From Bacteroidota bacterium (GTDB lineage: Bacteria > Bacteroidota > Bacteroidia > Chitinophagales > Chitinophagaceae): DNA of 10,120 nucleotides. Location of the stretch: NCBI GenBank assembly GCA_023392185.1, contig JAEVZP010000008.1:1-10120 (forward strand), read 5' to 3'. Made by a program: the position numbers and the translations under genes. Position 1 is the first letter of the stretch. Each line of letters opens with the position of its first letter. A model generated the notes under the pieces. The model searched no databases. It had not been told where the DNA came from and was given only the letters and a program-made list of their open reading frames with translations. Below, one piece after another: positions 1 to 6,152 of this stretch.

Positions 1-417
1 GTTCAGAACGCCGTCACCCACCATGCCCATCACATTCTCGTCCTGAGGTTCGCCACGAAAATCTTTGGAGAAATTTCCGGAACGAATCACCACCTCATCG
101 AGGTAAGTATACTGCCAGTCGGGCTTATGAAATACCGGAATTACAGCCGCCGCCGCCACATAAATCCGGTCGAGCAGCTTGATGCGAACCCCTTTGGCGG
201 GTGTAATGCGGACGGTTTGCAGAAAATCATGTACCCGGCTGCGAAACGCTTCCTGCTGCGCAGGCATCAGCGCTTTATAAAAGCGCACGCGCTGCAACAA
301 GCGGTGGGCGCGACGCGGCGTTAATACCGGCGTATTGCCGCTTTTTTTCTTTTTAGAAAGGTATAGAATCAAAACAGTCAGCGCAACAACACCAAGCAAC
401 AGATAAAAAGGGAACAT
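1..417 (-). CDS. MtfA-like (M90 family) zinc-dependent peptidase, 5' part only
   Basis: Reading leftward from ATG 417-415 gives 139 residues with no stop before the window edge, so the C-terminal part is missing. Residues 4-20 form one hydrophobic segment, followed by KKKK, which suggests a membrane anchor with the rest on the cytoplasmic side. After that come a helical stretch ending in FLQTVRI, the hydrophobic AAAAVIPVF (88-96), W101 and VIRSGNF (110-116), then GMVGDGVLN at the edge. This order fits the N-terminal half of the MtfA/M90 family, whose members are metallopeptidases with an HEFxH-type zinc site. That site would lie beyond the edge, so catalysis cannot be judged. No Shine-Dalgarno is seen. 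The frame stays open upstream to a TAA at 468-466, so a TTG start at 450-448 or 438-436 is possible. It is transcribed divergently from the gene at 539. The family call rests on recalled motif pattern, not an alignment. Confidence 0.75.
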   Translation of the reverse strand, partial: MFPFYLLLGVVALTVLILYLSKKKKSGNTPVLTPRRAHRLLQRVRFYKALMPAQQEAFRSRVHDFLQTVRITPAKGVRIKLLDRIYVAAAAVIPVFHKPDWQYTYLDEVVIRSGNFSKDFRGEPQDENVMGMVGDGVLN

Positions 418-476
418 AGAAAGAATCAGTTTGCCCAAACCGTAAAGCAAAATCGTTCCGCTTTTTTAAAGAAACT

Positions 477-484
477 TAAGTTTG
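477..484 (+). promoter_or_regulatory. -7 promoter box (TAAGTTTG) for the gene at 539
   Basis: TAAGTTTG matches the Bacteroidota -7 consensus TAnnTTTG exactly. It lies 54 bases before the ATG at 539, in the AT-rich gap between two divergent genes. No convincing -33 TTTG is seen at the usual 19-21 base spacing, so the assignment rests on the -7 box alone. No matching box was found for the divergent peptidase gene. Confidence 0.45.
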
Positions 485-538
485 ATAAAAAACTAAGTAC
501 ATTTATAAGTTCCTAACATTTTAGAAATCCTTACAGCT

Positions 539-2221
539 ATGCAGAGAAGAGGTCTTCTATTAGCCGCAACGGCTACGCTCCTGGCGGTTTCGAGCGGATA
601 TGGTCAGAGCGCGGTTCCGCCACATCAAAAGGTGTATCTGGAAGCCGGAAATATCCGGTCTTCGATCAACACCCTCGGCAATATGTGGTATAATACCGGA
701 AATAACGAACCGGAATGTGAATATCCCAAGGGCAGCGGCAAGCATATCGGTTATGCTTCCGGGCTGTGGGTGGGCGGCAAAGTGAATGATACCGTTGTGA
801 CGGCTGCCGTCCTGTATCACAGTAATGGCAGACGGGATTATTTTCCGGGAATTTTGACGGCCGGCGGCACCTCCGACACCGCTCTGATGCAGCATTGGAA
901 CCGCATCTGGACCATTCGGCGCAGCACGATCGACAGCTTCCGGGCGGTTGTCAGAAGTGTGGGCACGGCCAACCCCACCGCGCTGGCGGCCGCGCTCACC
1001 AGCGCCGGTTTTGACGACCTGAAAGCCTGGCCGGCAAAAGGCTCCGCCACGATTTTGGGAAGGGCTAATCAGCCGCTTTCGCTTCCACCGGGCCGGGACT
1101 ATGCCCCTTTCGTGGATGTAGACGGGGATGGAAAATACAATTATCTGGCGGGCGACTACCCGAAGATGAAAGGCGAACAAATGCTGTGGACTGCCTTCAA
1201 CGACATGGCCGATGTAAAAACCCAATCCGGTTCTAAAGGAATGGGCCTGGAGGTCCACCTGTCCGCTTATGCCTATGCGCGAGGCACCAAAGCCGACGAT
1301 ATTCAGTTCTATGAATACAAAGTGCATAATTACGGACCCAATGCCATGGACTCTGTCCGGGTTGCAATCTGGTCGGATGGCGATTTGGGGTATTATGCCG
1401 ACGATTATATCGGGTTCGACTCGGGCCGGCGCATCGGGTATGTCTATAATGCAAAGACGGTGGACGGGAACGGCGCGCCGGGTCATTATGGCGCCAACCC
1501 GCCGATTGCCGGCATTGTGTTGCTGAAAGCAGTTGGCGACTATGGAAGAAGTCGGGTGCCGACAGGTGCTTTCAGTTATTTTTCCAGCAACACGGGTGGA
1601 ACACCACACTGCGCTACCAGCCCCGGAATTGCTCCGGAGTTTTACAACCTGATGTCCGGAACCGACCGCTGCGGCCAGCCTTTTCTTAATCCCATAACCG
1701 GACAGGCCACCACAACCATATTCTCAGGCAATCCTGCTAATGCGGCAGAGTGGTCGGAGTGTTCCCAATACAACCCGCCGGGCGACCGCCGGTTTATTCT
1801 TTCTTCCGCGCCCTTTCAGATGGCGGCAGGCGCTGTAGCGGAAGTAGCTTTTGCCCTGGTGGTCTCCCCCAATGCCGGCGGCTGCCCGAGCGTGGACATT
1901 TCCGGCCTGCAGCAAACTGCGGATACGGCCTATTACCTCTATGACCATCCGGCGTATGCCACGTCGGTGAAAGACCTGACTGCTTTTTCCGGAATTGTGC
2001 TTTCGCCCAACCCCGCCGGGGCGGAATTGCGGATTCAGAATGTACCTGTAGCTTCCCCGAGCGTTCGGGTTATGGATATTACCGGCAAAGTGATTTTGCT
2101 GCCCACAGAGAAACGTGGAACAGAAATCGTCTTCCGGACGGCCACCTTAGCGCCGGGTGTGTATCTGCTGCAAATCAGCAACGGCGAGGCTACCGAAATC
2201 CGCCGGTTTGTGAAGGAATAG
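539..2221 (+). CDS. Secreted protein with C-terminal T9SS sorting domain, function unknown
   Basis: 560 residues. Residues 1-22 are a signal peptide (MQRR, then a hydrophobic core, ending near SSGYG/QS). The body carries motifs I recall from a widespread but uncharacterised Bacteroidota extracellular family: GLWVGG (75-80), a following RRDYFPG segment (98-104), DVDGDGKYN (193-201, a calcium-loop-like Asp/Gly run), GDYPKMKGEQMLW (205-217) and DGDLGYYADDYIGFDSGR (280-297). Residues 488-560, starting LSPNPAG and including APGVYLLQI and a final RRFVKE, are a typical type A sorting domain that directs passage through the T9SS and surface anchoring or release. The ATG at 539 is supported by the signal peptide that begins there. 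It has no Shine-Dalgarno, as expected in this phylum. It appears monocistronic, with a -7 box upstream and a terminator after the stop. No catalytic motif was recognised, so a structural, adhesive or substrate-binding role is only a guess. Confidence 0.85.
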   Translation: MQRRGLLLAATATLLAVSSGYGQSAVPPHQKVYLEAGNIRSSINTLGNMWYNTGNNEPECEYPKGSGKHIGYASGLWVGGKVNDTVVTAAVLYHSNGRRDYFPGILTAGGTSDTALMQHWNRIWTIRRSTIDSFRAVVRSVGTANPTALAAALTSAGFDDLKAWPAKGSATILGRANQPLSLPPGRDYAPFVDVDGDGKYNYLAGDYPKMKGEQMLWTAFNDMADVKTQSGSKGMGLEVHLSAYAYARGTKADDIQFYEYKVHNYGPNAMDSVRVAIWSDGDLGYYADDYIGFDSGRRIGYVYNAKTVDGNGAPGHYGANPPIAGIVLLKAVGDYGRSRVPTGAFSYFSSNTGGTPHCATSPGIAPEFYNLMSGTDRCGQPFLNPITGQATTTIFSGNPANAAEWSECSQYNPPGDRRFILSSAPFQMAAGAVAEVAFALVVSPNAGGCPSVDISGLQQTADTAYYLYDHPAYATSVKDLTAFSGIVLSPNPAGAELRIQNVPVASPSVRVMDITGKVILLPTEKRGTEIVFRTATLAPGVYLLQISNGEATEIRRFVKE

Positions 2222-2248
2222 TCTTTTTTAAGAAGAATAAAGTGTGAC

Positions 2249-2290
2249 AAATCCCGGAATCTGCCGAAGGGCGGTTTCCGGGATTTTGGT
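2249..2290 (+). terminator. Rho-independent terminator after the gene ending at 2221
   Basis: AAATCCCGGAA (2249-2259) pairs perfectly with TTCCGGGATTT (2276-2286). An inner stem, CTGCC with GGCGG (one G-T pair), surrounds a GAAG loop after a single T-T mismatch. Together they make a long hairpin that runs into TTTTGG, 27 bases after the stop codon. Confidence 0.85.
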
Positions 2291-2331
2291 TTGCAGCAGC
2301 CAATGGCTCCCCATTGAAATTGTAGCGTCTT

Positions 2332-2363
2332 TATTTCCGGAAAAACCTGATTTTCCGGAAATA
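2332..2363. repeat. 13-bp perfect inverted repeat with 6-base loop
   Basis: TATTTCCGGAAAA (2332-2344) is the exact reverse complement of TTTTCCGGAAATA (2351-2363), with loop ACCTGA. Each arm also contains the palindrome TTTCCGGAAA. It lies 55 bases past the stop of the leftward transposase gene and about 45 bases past the rightward terminator. It may mark the 3' end of the transposase transcript, but neither strand has a T-run after it. A protein-binding site or a second type of mobile palindrome is also possible. Confidence 0.6.
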
Positions 2364-2418
2364 TCTCCCTGCAACGGGCCTTATGCGATTGTTACCGGAT
2401 AAAGGAGTTCCCCCCACG

Positions 2419-2979
2419 CTATCCAACGAAATAAAACTTATCACGCTGCCAGTTCCTTGGGTTGTTACGAACGTACCCGGTTATATTCTGGTACGCGGGT
2501 TCATCCCGAATGATGTGTTCCCAAAAACTGCGCTGCCACAATTTTTCGGTGAAACCTACCTCTTTCAACCGGCCTGCAACTGCGGATTTATAGCCGCGCA
2601 CCACTGCGCCCACCGTTTGCGCCGGGGAACGAAAGGGCACTTGTAGGGGCGAATGCAATTCGCCCTCCTGCGGAAAACCACCTGTATTATAGGGCGAATG
2701 CAATTCGCCCCTACGGATGAAAAAAACGGCGTGCATGTGGTTGGGCATGATGATAAAATCATCCAACTCGATTTGTGGGCGGATTTGGGCGGTTTTCAAC
2801 CATTCCTCGTGGGCGATTTGTCCAAAACTATTCAACACCATAAATCCATTCTGAACTGTGCCAAACCGGCACACATGGTTCTCACAACAAATCGTAATGA
2901 AATAAGCTCCTTCCTGCGCGTAATCGTATCCTTTGAGCCGTACAGACCGGCGGTGATGATAGTCCGGATGGTAGCCCAT
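2419..2979 (-). CDS. REP-associated tyrosine transposase (RAYT, IS200/Y1-like HUH nuclease)
   Basis: 186 residues from ATG 2979-2977. Order: RRSVRLKGYDY (10-20) and AYFITICCEN (25-34), typical of RAYT N-termini; IIMPNHMHAVF (76-86) with the HUH pair H81/H83 that binds the metal; WQRSFWEHIIRDE (148-160); and GYVRNNP (168-174), where Y169 is at the place of the catalytic tyrosine known in the E. coli TnpA_REP protein. All catalytic elements are present, so it may be active. It would cut and join single-stranded REP DNA. Residues 89-113 are encoded by two REP copies and their linker, giving GELHSP twice. An upstream in-frame ATG at 3015-3013 would add 12 residues, but it sits inside a REP copy and the added residues look non-conserved, so the 2979 start is preferred. 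It reads against the flanking genes. No -7 box was recognised. Confidence 0.88.
   Translation of the reverse strand: MGYHPDYHHRRSVRLKGYDYAQEGAYFITICCENHVCRFGTVQNGFMVLNSFGQIAHEEWLKTAQIRPQIELDDFIIMPNHMHAVFFIRRGELHSPYNTGGFPQEGELHSPLQVPFRSPAQTVGAVVRGYKSAVAGRLKEVGFTEKLWQRSFWEHIIRDEPAYQNITGYVRNNPRNWQRDKFYFVG
2643..2714. repeat. Inverted pair of REP palindromes inside the transposase gene
   Basis: Copy A is GTAG at 2643-2646 followed by the 19-bp palindrome 2647-2665. Copy B is the palindrome 2692-2710 followed by CTAC 2711-2714 (GTAG on the other strand). The arms GGGCGAAT/ATTCGCCC are perfect around a 3-base centre. Start-to-start distance is 45 bp. The pair is head-to-head, like a BIME unit, and its 72 bp equal 24 codons, so the host frame is kept. 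Copy A has GCA after its GTAG-side arm where the other tagged copies, read from their GTAG, have TGC. Confidence 0.9.
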
Positions 2980-2998
2980 AGCAGTTGAAAGATACACC

Positions 2999-3161
2999 GT
3001 AGGGGCGAATTGCATTCGCCCGATATTGCAGGTGAGATTTTAACATAGGGGCGAATTGCATTCGCCCTTTTGCGGCAATTCGCCTGTATTATAGGGCGAA
3101 TGCAATTCGCCCATGGGTTTTGGTGGTATTTTTTATAAGGGCGAATGCAATTCGCCCCTAC
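2999..3161. repeat. Array of four REP palindromes with a 45-46 bp period
   Basis: Copy C: GTAG 2999-3002 plus palindrome 3003-3021. Copy D: ATAG 3045-3048 plus 3049-3067. Copy E: 3094-3112, foot degenerate (ATGG instead of CTAC). Copy F: 3139-3157 plus CTAC 3158-3161. Palindrome starts are 46, 45 and 45 bp apart. C and D point right, E and F point left. The D-E linker shares TGCGG and CCTGTATTATA with the A-B linker inside the transposase. The other linkers contain GGTG followed by a T-run, as the A-B linker does on its other strand, so whole 45-bp units may have been copied. The array fills the gap between the transposase start and the mutS2 promoter. Confidence 0.9.
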
Positions 3162-3219
3162 AGACCAATGGAAAACCAACCCAATAATTTTTTAAACCCA
3201 ACCGACCCTGCGGTGTTTT

Positions 3220-3227
3220 TACCTTTG
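3220..3227 (+). promoter_or_regulatory. -7 promoter box (TACCTTTG) for the mutS2-like gene
   Basis: TACCTTTG is an exact TAnnTTTG match 17 bases before the ATG at 3245. Transcription starting about four bases further on would leave a leader of only some 14 bases. The -33 region holds a T-run (3188-3193) but no clear TTTG. Confidence 0.55.
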
Positions 3228-3244
3228 TTCTCCACGACGAACCT

Positions 3245-5368
3245 ATGATGAACCTGTACCCGGCGGGCGCCGCCGATGGATTGGAATTTGGAAAGATTCA
3301 ACAACTGCTGCTGAACTATTGTCGCACCGACGCGGCCCGCGAGCGCGTGCAGCGCCTGAAGCCGATGACGCGTTTTGAAGCGATTGAGCGCGCCCTGAAG
3401 CAAACCGAAGAGTATAAAAACAGCCTGGGGCAGGATGCGTTTCCGGCGCATTTCACCCGCAATATTTCGAAGGAACTGCGGCTTTTAGAGATTGAAAACG
3501 CGGTGCTGCCGGGCGATGCCCTGCTCGCGATGGCGAGCCTGGCTGAAACCATGCGCGACGTGCTGCGCTGGTTTGCGGGCCGCCCGGGCTTCTACCCCAC
3601 CCTGCGCGAACTGATTGCCGACCTGAAGTTTGAAAAAGAAATCGTGGACATCGTTTCCGCCGCAATTGACGAAGGCGGACAGGTGCGCGACACCGCTTCG
3701 CGAGAGTTGCTGAACATCCGCGCCGACCTGCAAAGCCGCCGCAACGAGCTGCGCAAACTGTTTGAAACCGTGCTCCGGAAACTGAGCAAGCAAGGCTACC
3801 TCGCCGATATTTCGGAAGGATTTTTGAATGGTCGGCGCACCGTGGCCATCAACGCCGAAAACAAGCGGCAGGTCAAAGGCATTCTCCACGGCGAAAGCGA
3901 CACGAGCCGGACGGTTTTTATTGAGCCGGAAGAAACGATAGAGCTGAACAACGAAATCTTTTCGCTGGAACGCGCGGAAAGCCGGGAAATCCAACGCATT
4001 TTGCAGGAAACCACGGCGAAGCTGCGGGTATATGCGCCCACACTGCACCATTATTTCAAGCTTTCCGGCATTTTTGATTTTATCCGCTGTAAAGCCTTGC
4101 TGGCGCAGGAGCTGGACGCCCACATGCCGCGCCTGAGCAACCACCCCGGCGTGGCGCTGGTGAAAGCCCGCCACCCGCTTTTGTATCTCCACAACAGGTC
4201 GGCCGGCAAACCGGTGGAGCCGCTGAACCTGACGCTGGACCGCAAAGAGCGGATTCTGATTATTTCCGGGCCGAACGCAGGCGGCAAAACGGTGAGCATG
4301 AAAACGGTGGGTTTGTTGCAAATCATGGCGCAAAGCGGCTTGCTGATTTCCGCCGACCCGAACTCGGAAGTGGGGATTTTCAAGAACTTGTTTATCCACA
4401 TTGGCGACACGCAAAGTATTGAAAACGAGCTGAGTACTTACAGCGCCCACCTGCGCGACATGAAGTACTTTATGGACTTTGCCAACGGCAAAACCTTGTT
4501 TTTTATTGACGAACTCGGCTCCGGCTCCGACCCGGCCCTGGGCGGCGCATTTGCCGAAGCGATTGTGGAAGCCCTCGCCGCGCGCCACGCCATTGGCATT
4601 ATCACCACCCACTACCTGAACCTGAAAGTGATGGCCGGAAAGGTGGGCGGCATCGTGAACGGCGCGATGCTGTTTGACGAAGAAGCCCTGGAGCCGCGCT
4701 ATCGCCTCATTCTGGGCAAGCCGGGTTCGTCTTACACGTTCGCCATTGCCCTGCGCAGCGGATTGCCGCAAAAAGTGATTGACCGTGCGCGCCAGCTCAC
4801 CGAACGCGGCCACCACAAGCTGGATAAATTGCTTCACGAAACCGAGCAGCAAGGCCTGCGGTTGGGCGAAAAAGAAAAAACGCTGGACGAAAAAATTGAC
4901 GCCGCCGAGCGCGCCCGGATTTATTACGAGGAGATTGCCGACAAGGAAAAGCAGCGGGTGCATTTTGAAACCCTGAAGCTGCAAAACAAGATTAAAAAAG
5001 AAGAGCTGGATTACCTGCGCGAAACGGAGCGGAAGTTTAAGCAGATCGTCCACGACTGGAAAAAAGCCGAGAACAAAGGCGAGGTGATTGACGCAGCGGA
5101 GAAGATTCTTTTCCGGAAAAAAGCGGTTATCGCGAACCAATCGGCGGCTAAAAAGATTGACAAAGCCTATGAAACCGTGGGCGGCACGCCGCAAATCGGC
5201 GATTTGGTACGGAACAAAACCACGCATCAGGTGGGCACGCTTACCGAAATCCGGGGCGATAAGCGCGGGATTGTAAAGGTGGCGAAAATGCCGTTTAATG
5301 TGGAACTGGGGGAGCTGATGGTGGTGCGGAAGCGGACGGAGAAGGAAGGGAAGACGGTGAGGAAATAA
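3245..5368 (+). CDS. mutS2: MutS2-family ATPase lacking the C-terminal Smr domain
   Basis: 707 residues. Residues 1-300 are the helical clamp/core region. ATPase: Walker A GPNAGGKT (342-349), signature STYSAHL (397-403), Walker B LFFIDE (418-423) followed by LGSGSDP, and TTH (454-456). Residues about 510-640 are a charged coiled coil, and 649-694 (GDLVRN to LMVVRK) match the KOW-like domain of MutS2. The chain ends 13 residues later. Family members with a Smr nuclease domain usually reach about 780-800 residues, so about 80 C-terminal residues are absent here. The 49 bases after the stop do not encode the missing part in any obvious frame, so this looks like a real domain boundary. MutS2 proteins bind branched DNA and collided ribosomes. 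Without Smr this one may act only as an ATP-driven binding or splitting factor. Of two adjacent ATGs (3245 and 3248) the first is used here. No neighbour is functionally linked. Confidence 0.93.
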   Translation: MMNLYPAGAADGLEFGKIQQLLLNYCRTDAARERVQRLKPMTRFEAIERALKQTEEYKNSLGQDAFPAHFTRNISKELRLLEIENAVLPGDALLAMASLAETMRDVLRWFAGRPGFYPTLRELIADLKFEKEIVDIVSAAIDEGGQVRDTASRELLNIRADLQSRRNELRKLFETVLRKLSKQGYLADISEGFLNGRRTVAINAENKRQVKGILHGESDTSRTVFIEPEETIELNNEIFSLERAESREIQRILQETTAKLRVYAPTLHHYFKLSGIFDFIRCKALLAQELDAHMPRLSNHPGVALVKARHPLLYLHNRSAGKPVEPLNLTLDRKERILIISGPNAGGKTVSMKTVGLLQIMAQSGLLISADPNSEVGIFKNLFIHIGDTQSIENELSTYSAHLRDMKYFMDFANGKTLFFIDELGSGSDPALGGAFAEAIVEALAARHAIGIITTHYLNLKVMAGKVGGIVNGAMLFDEEALEPRYRLILGKPGSSYTFAIALRSGLPQKVIDRARQLTERGHHKLDKLLHETEQQGLRLGEKEKTLDEKIDAAERARIYYEEIADKEKQRVHFETLKLQNKIKKEELDYLRETERKFKQIVHDWKKAENKGEVIDAAEKILFRKKAVIANQSAAKKIDKAYETVGGTPQIGDLVRNKTTHQVGTLTEIRGDKRGIVKVAKMPFNVELGELMVVRKRTEKEGKTVRK

Positions 5369-5404
5369 GGGGCTGTCTTCAAAAGTTTGTTCTCAAAAAC
5401 ACCG

Positions 5405-5412
5405 TATTTTCG
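5405..5412 (+). promoter_or_regulatory. -7-like box (TATTTTCG) before the antitoxin-like gene
   Basis: TATTTTCG differs from TAnnTTTG at one position and ends 5 bases before the ATG at 5418. If it is the promoter, the transcript would begin almost at the start codon and be leaderless. It lies in the 49-base gap after mutS2. Read-through from mutS2 is the alternative, since no terminator hairpin is visible there. Confidence 0.4.
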
Positions 5413-5417
5413 TAAGT

Positions 5418-5648
5418 ATGCAAACCGTTATTGCACATCCCCAAAATAAAGCGCAGCAAGCGGCTATTACCGCCGTTCTGGATGCGCTGAACGTGCCTTA
5501 TGAAGTAGGGAGCGAAAAACGTCCTCATCCGGATAAGAATACAGAAGGACAACCTATGGAATTACTGGAATTAAACGGAACGGCTAAAGGCCTTTGGAAA
5601 AGCCAGGCAGAGATAGATCAACACCTTGAAGATTTGCGGGAATGGTAG
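5418..5648 (+). CDS. Small antitoxin-like protein upstream of a PIN toxin
   Basis: 76 residues, MQTVIAHPQNKAQQAAITAVLDALNV and onward, ending EIDQHLEDLREW. The N-terminal pattern of 'I-A-HP-x-N/D-K-x-Q, then a helix, then ALNVPYE' resembles small Bacteroidota proteins of the DUF2683 type that sit before PIN toxins. The acidic, tryptophan-ending tail is typical of the antitoxin segment that wraps the toxin. The stop TAG (5646-5648) overlaps the start region of the toxin frame (ATG 5642-5644), a coupled arrangement expected of a toxin-antitoxin operon. No helix-turn-helix or other DNA-binding motif was recognised. The antitoxin role is inferred mainly from position and size. Confidence 0.65.
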   Translation: MQTVIAHPQNKAQQAAITAVLDALNVPYEVGSEKRPHPDKNTEGQPMELLELNGTAKGLWKSQAEIDQHLEDLREW

Positions 5649-6081
5649 CAGCAGATCTGAGTGGTAAACGCGTGTTTTTAGATACTGCGCCGTTGATTAC
5701 TTTATGGAAGGCCATACCGTATTTCAACCGGTTCTCTTAAGGATTTTAGCGCTCCACGCACAAGGCACTTTTTCTTTTGTAAGTTCCACAATTACTTTGT
5801 CGGAAGTGCTCGTAAAGCCTTTTGAAGCGGCACAGGATGAGCTTACCGTGAAGTACCGGGAATGGCTCACCAACAATGCCGGGCTTACGTTGGTAAGTCT
5901 AACACCCGCTGTTGCTGAAGAGGCCGCAAAGCTGCGCTCCCGATATGCTGTCAAACTTCCGGATGCAATTCAGATAGCAACTGCCTTACAAACGCACTGC
6001 GACGCTTTTCTCACCAATGATATCCGACTCAAAAGAATTGAAGCGCTGTCAGTGATTTTGCTGTCAGAGTTTACGCGTTAG
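5642..6081 (+). pseudogene. PIN-domain (VapC-like) toxin gene broken by a one-base deletion
   Basis: From ATG 5642 the frame reads MVAADLSGKRVFLDTAPLI, the standard PIN opening with the first catalytic aspartate D14. It then shifts into unrelated sequence and stops at TAA 5738-5740. From about 5699 the next frame continues the PIN domain (FMEGHTVFQPVLLRIL) to the stop at 6081, with the other acidic residues in TLSEVL, LPDAIQIATA and FLTND. Adding one T near 5698 would restore LIYFMEGH, the usual family wording, so a single-base loss is the simplest explanation. An ATG at 5704 gives a clean 125-residue frame but lacks the first aspartate, so the product should be an inactive nuclease. PIN toxins are Mg-dependent RNases neutralised by the upstream antitoxin. 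The rest of the domain is well preserved, so the break is recent, a sequencing error, or a programmed frameshift. Confidence 0.85.
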
Positions 6082-6140
6082 GACATTAACCCCCTATAAC
6101 CCTATCAAAGGATTTTTCTCCTGCGCAACCCGCCGCGCTG

Positions 6141-6148
6141 CACCTTTG
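6141..6148 (+). promoter_or_regulatory. -7-like box (CACCTTTG) before the EamA transporter
   Basis: CACCTTTG matches TAnnTTTG except for its first base and ends 4 bases before the GTG at 6153. Its sequence is close to the box before mutS2 (TACCTTTG). If used, the mRNA would start at or next to the start codon. Confidence 0.4.
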
Positions 6149-6152
6149 CACC

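Larger units (their letters stand above)
2419..3161 (-). mobile_element. RAYT/REP locus: transposase gene plus six REP palindromes
   Basis: The stretch combines a leftward Y1-type transposase gene with six copies of a 19-bp palindrome GGGCGAATGCAATTCGCCC (or the same arms with TGC in the centre). Most copies carry a GTAG tag at one foot. RAYTs are single-copy domesticated HUH transposases found beside REP elements, which they recognise through a foot tetranucleotide such as GTAG. Gene, palindromes and tag together fit this arrangement. The outer limits are set by the transposase stop and the last REP copy. No target-site duplication was found. Confidence 0.75.

Noticed and set aside
127..324. 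65-codon rightward frame near the left edge
   Set aside because: The leftward MtfA-like frame over the same bases has recognisable family motifs; the rightward one is an Arg-rich shadow.
560..1609. 349-codon open frame antisense to the secreted protein gene at 539
   Set aside because: The sense frame has a signal peptide, family motifs and a T9SS domain; the antisense frame has none.
2999..3161. CRISPR array
   Set aside because: The repeats are regularly spaced, but they are only 19 bp with 26-27 bp gaps, switch orientation, and the gaps are partly related to each other. A RAYT gene, not cas genes, lies alongside.
3485..5227. 580-codon open frame antisense to mutS2
   Set aside because: It mirrors a strongly supported MutS2 frame, shows no domain logic, and is what GC-biased third positions produce on the opposite strand.
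5369..5400. GGGGCTGTCTTCAAAAG resembling an insertion-sequence end
   Set aside because: Similar to some IS terminal repeats, but no partner end, transposase or target duplication is nearby. A 13-base inverted match at 9588-9600 (CTTTTGAAGACAG) is about what chance gives in 10 kb.
5704..6081. Intact 125-residue PIN protein starting at ATG 5704
   Set aside because: It lacks the first catalytic aspartate and the first strand, both of which are present just upstream in the other frame, so it is treated as part of a broken gene.
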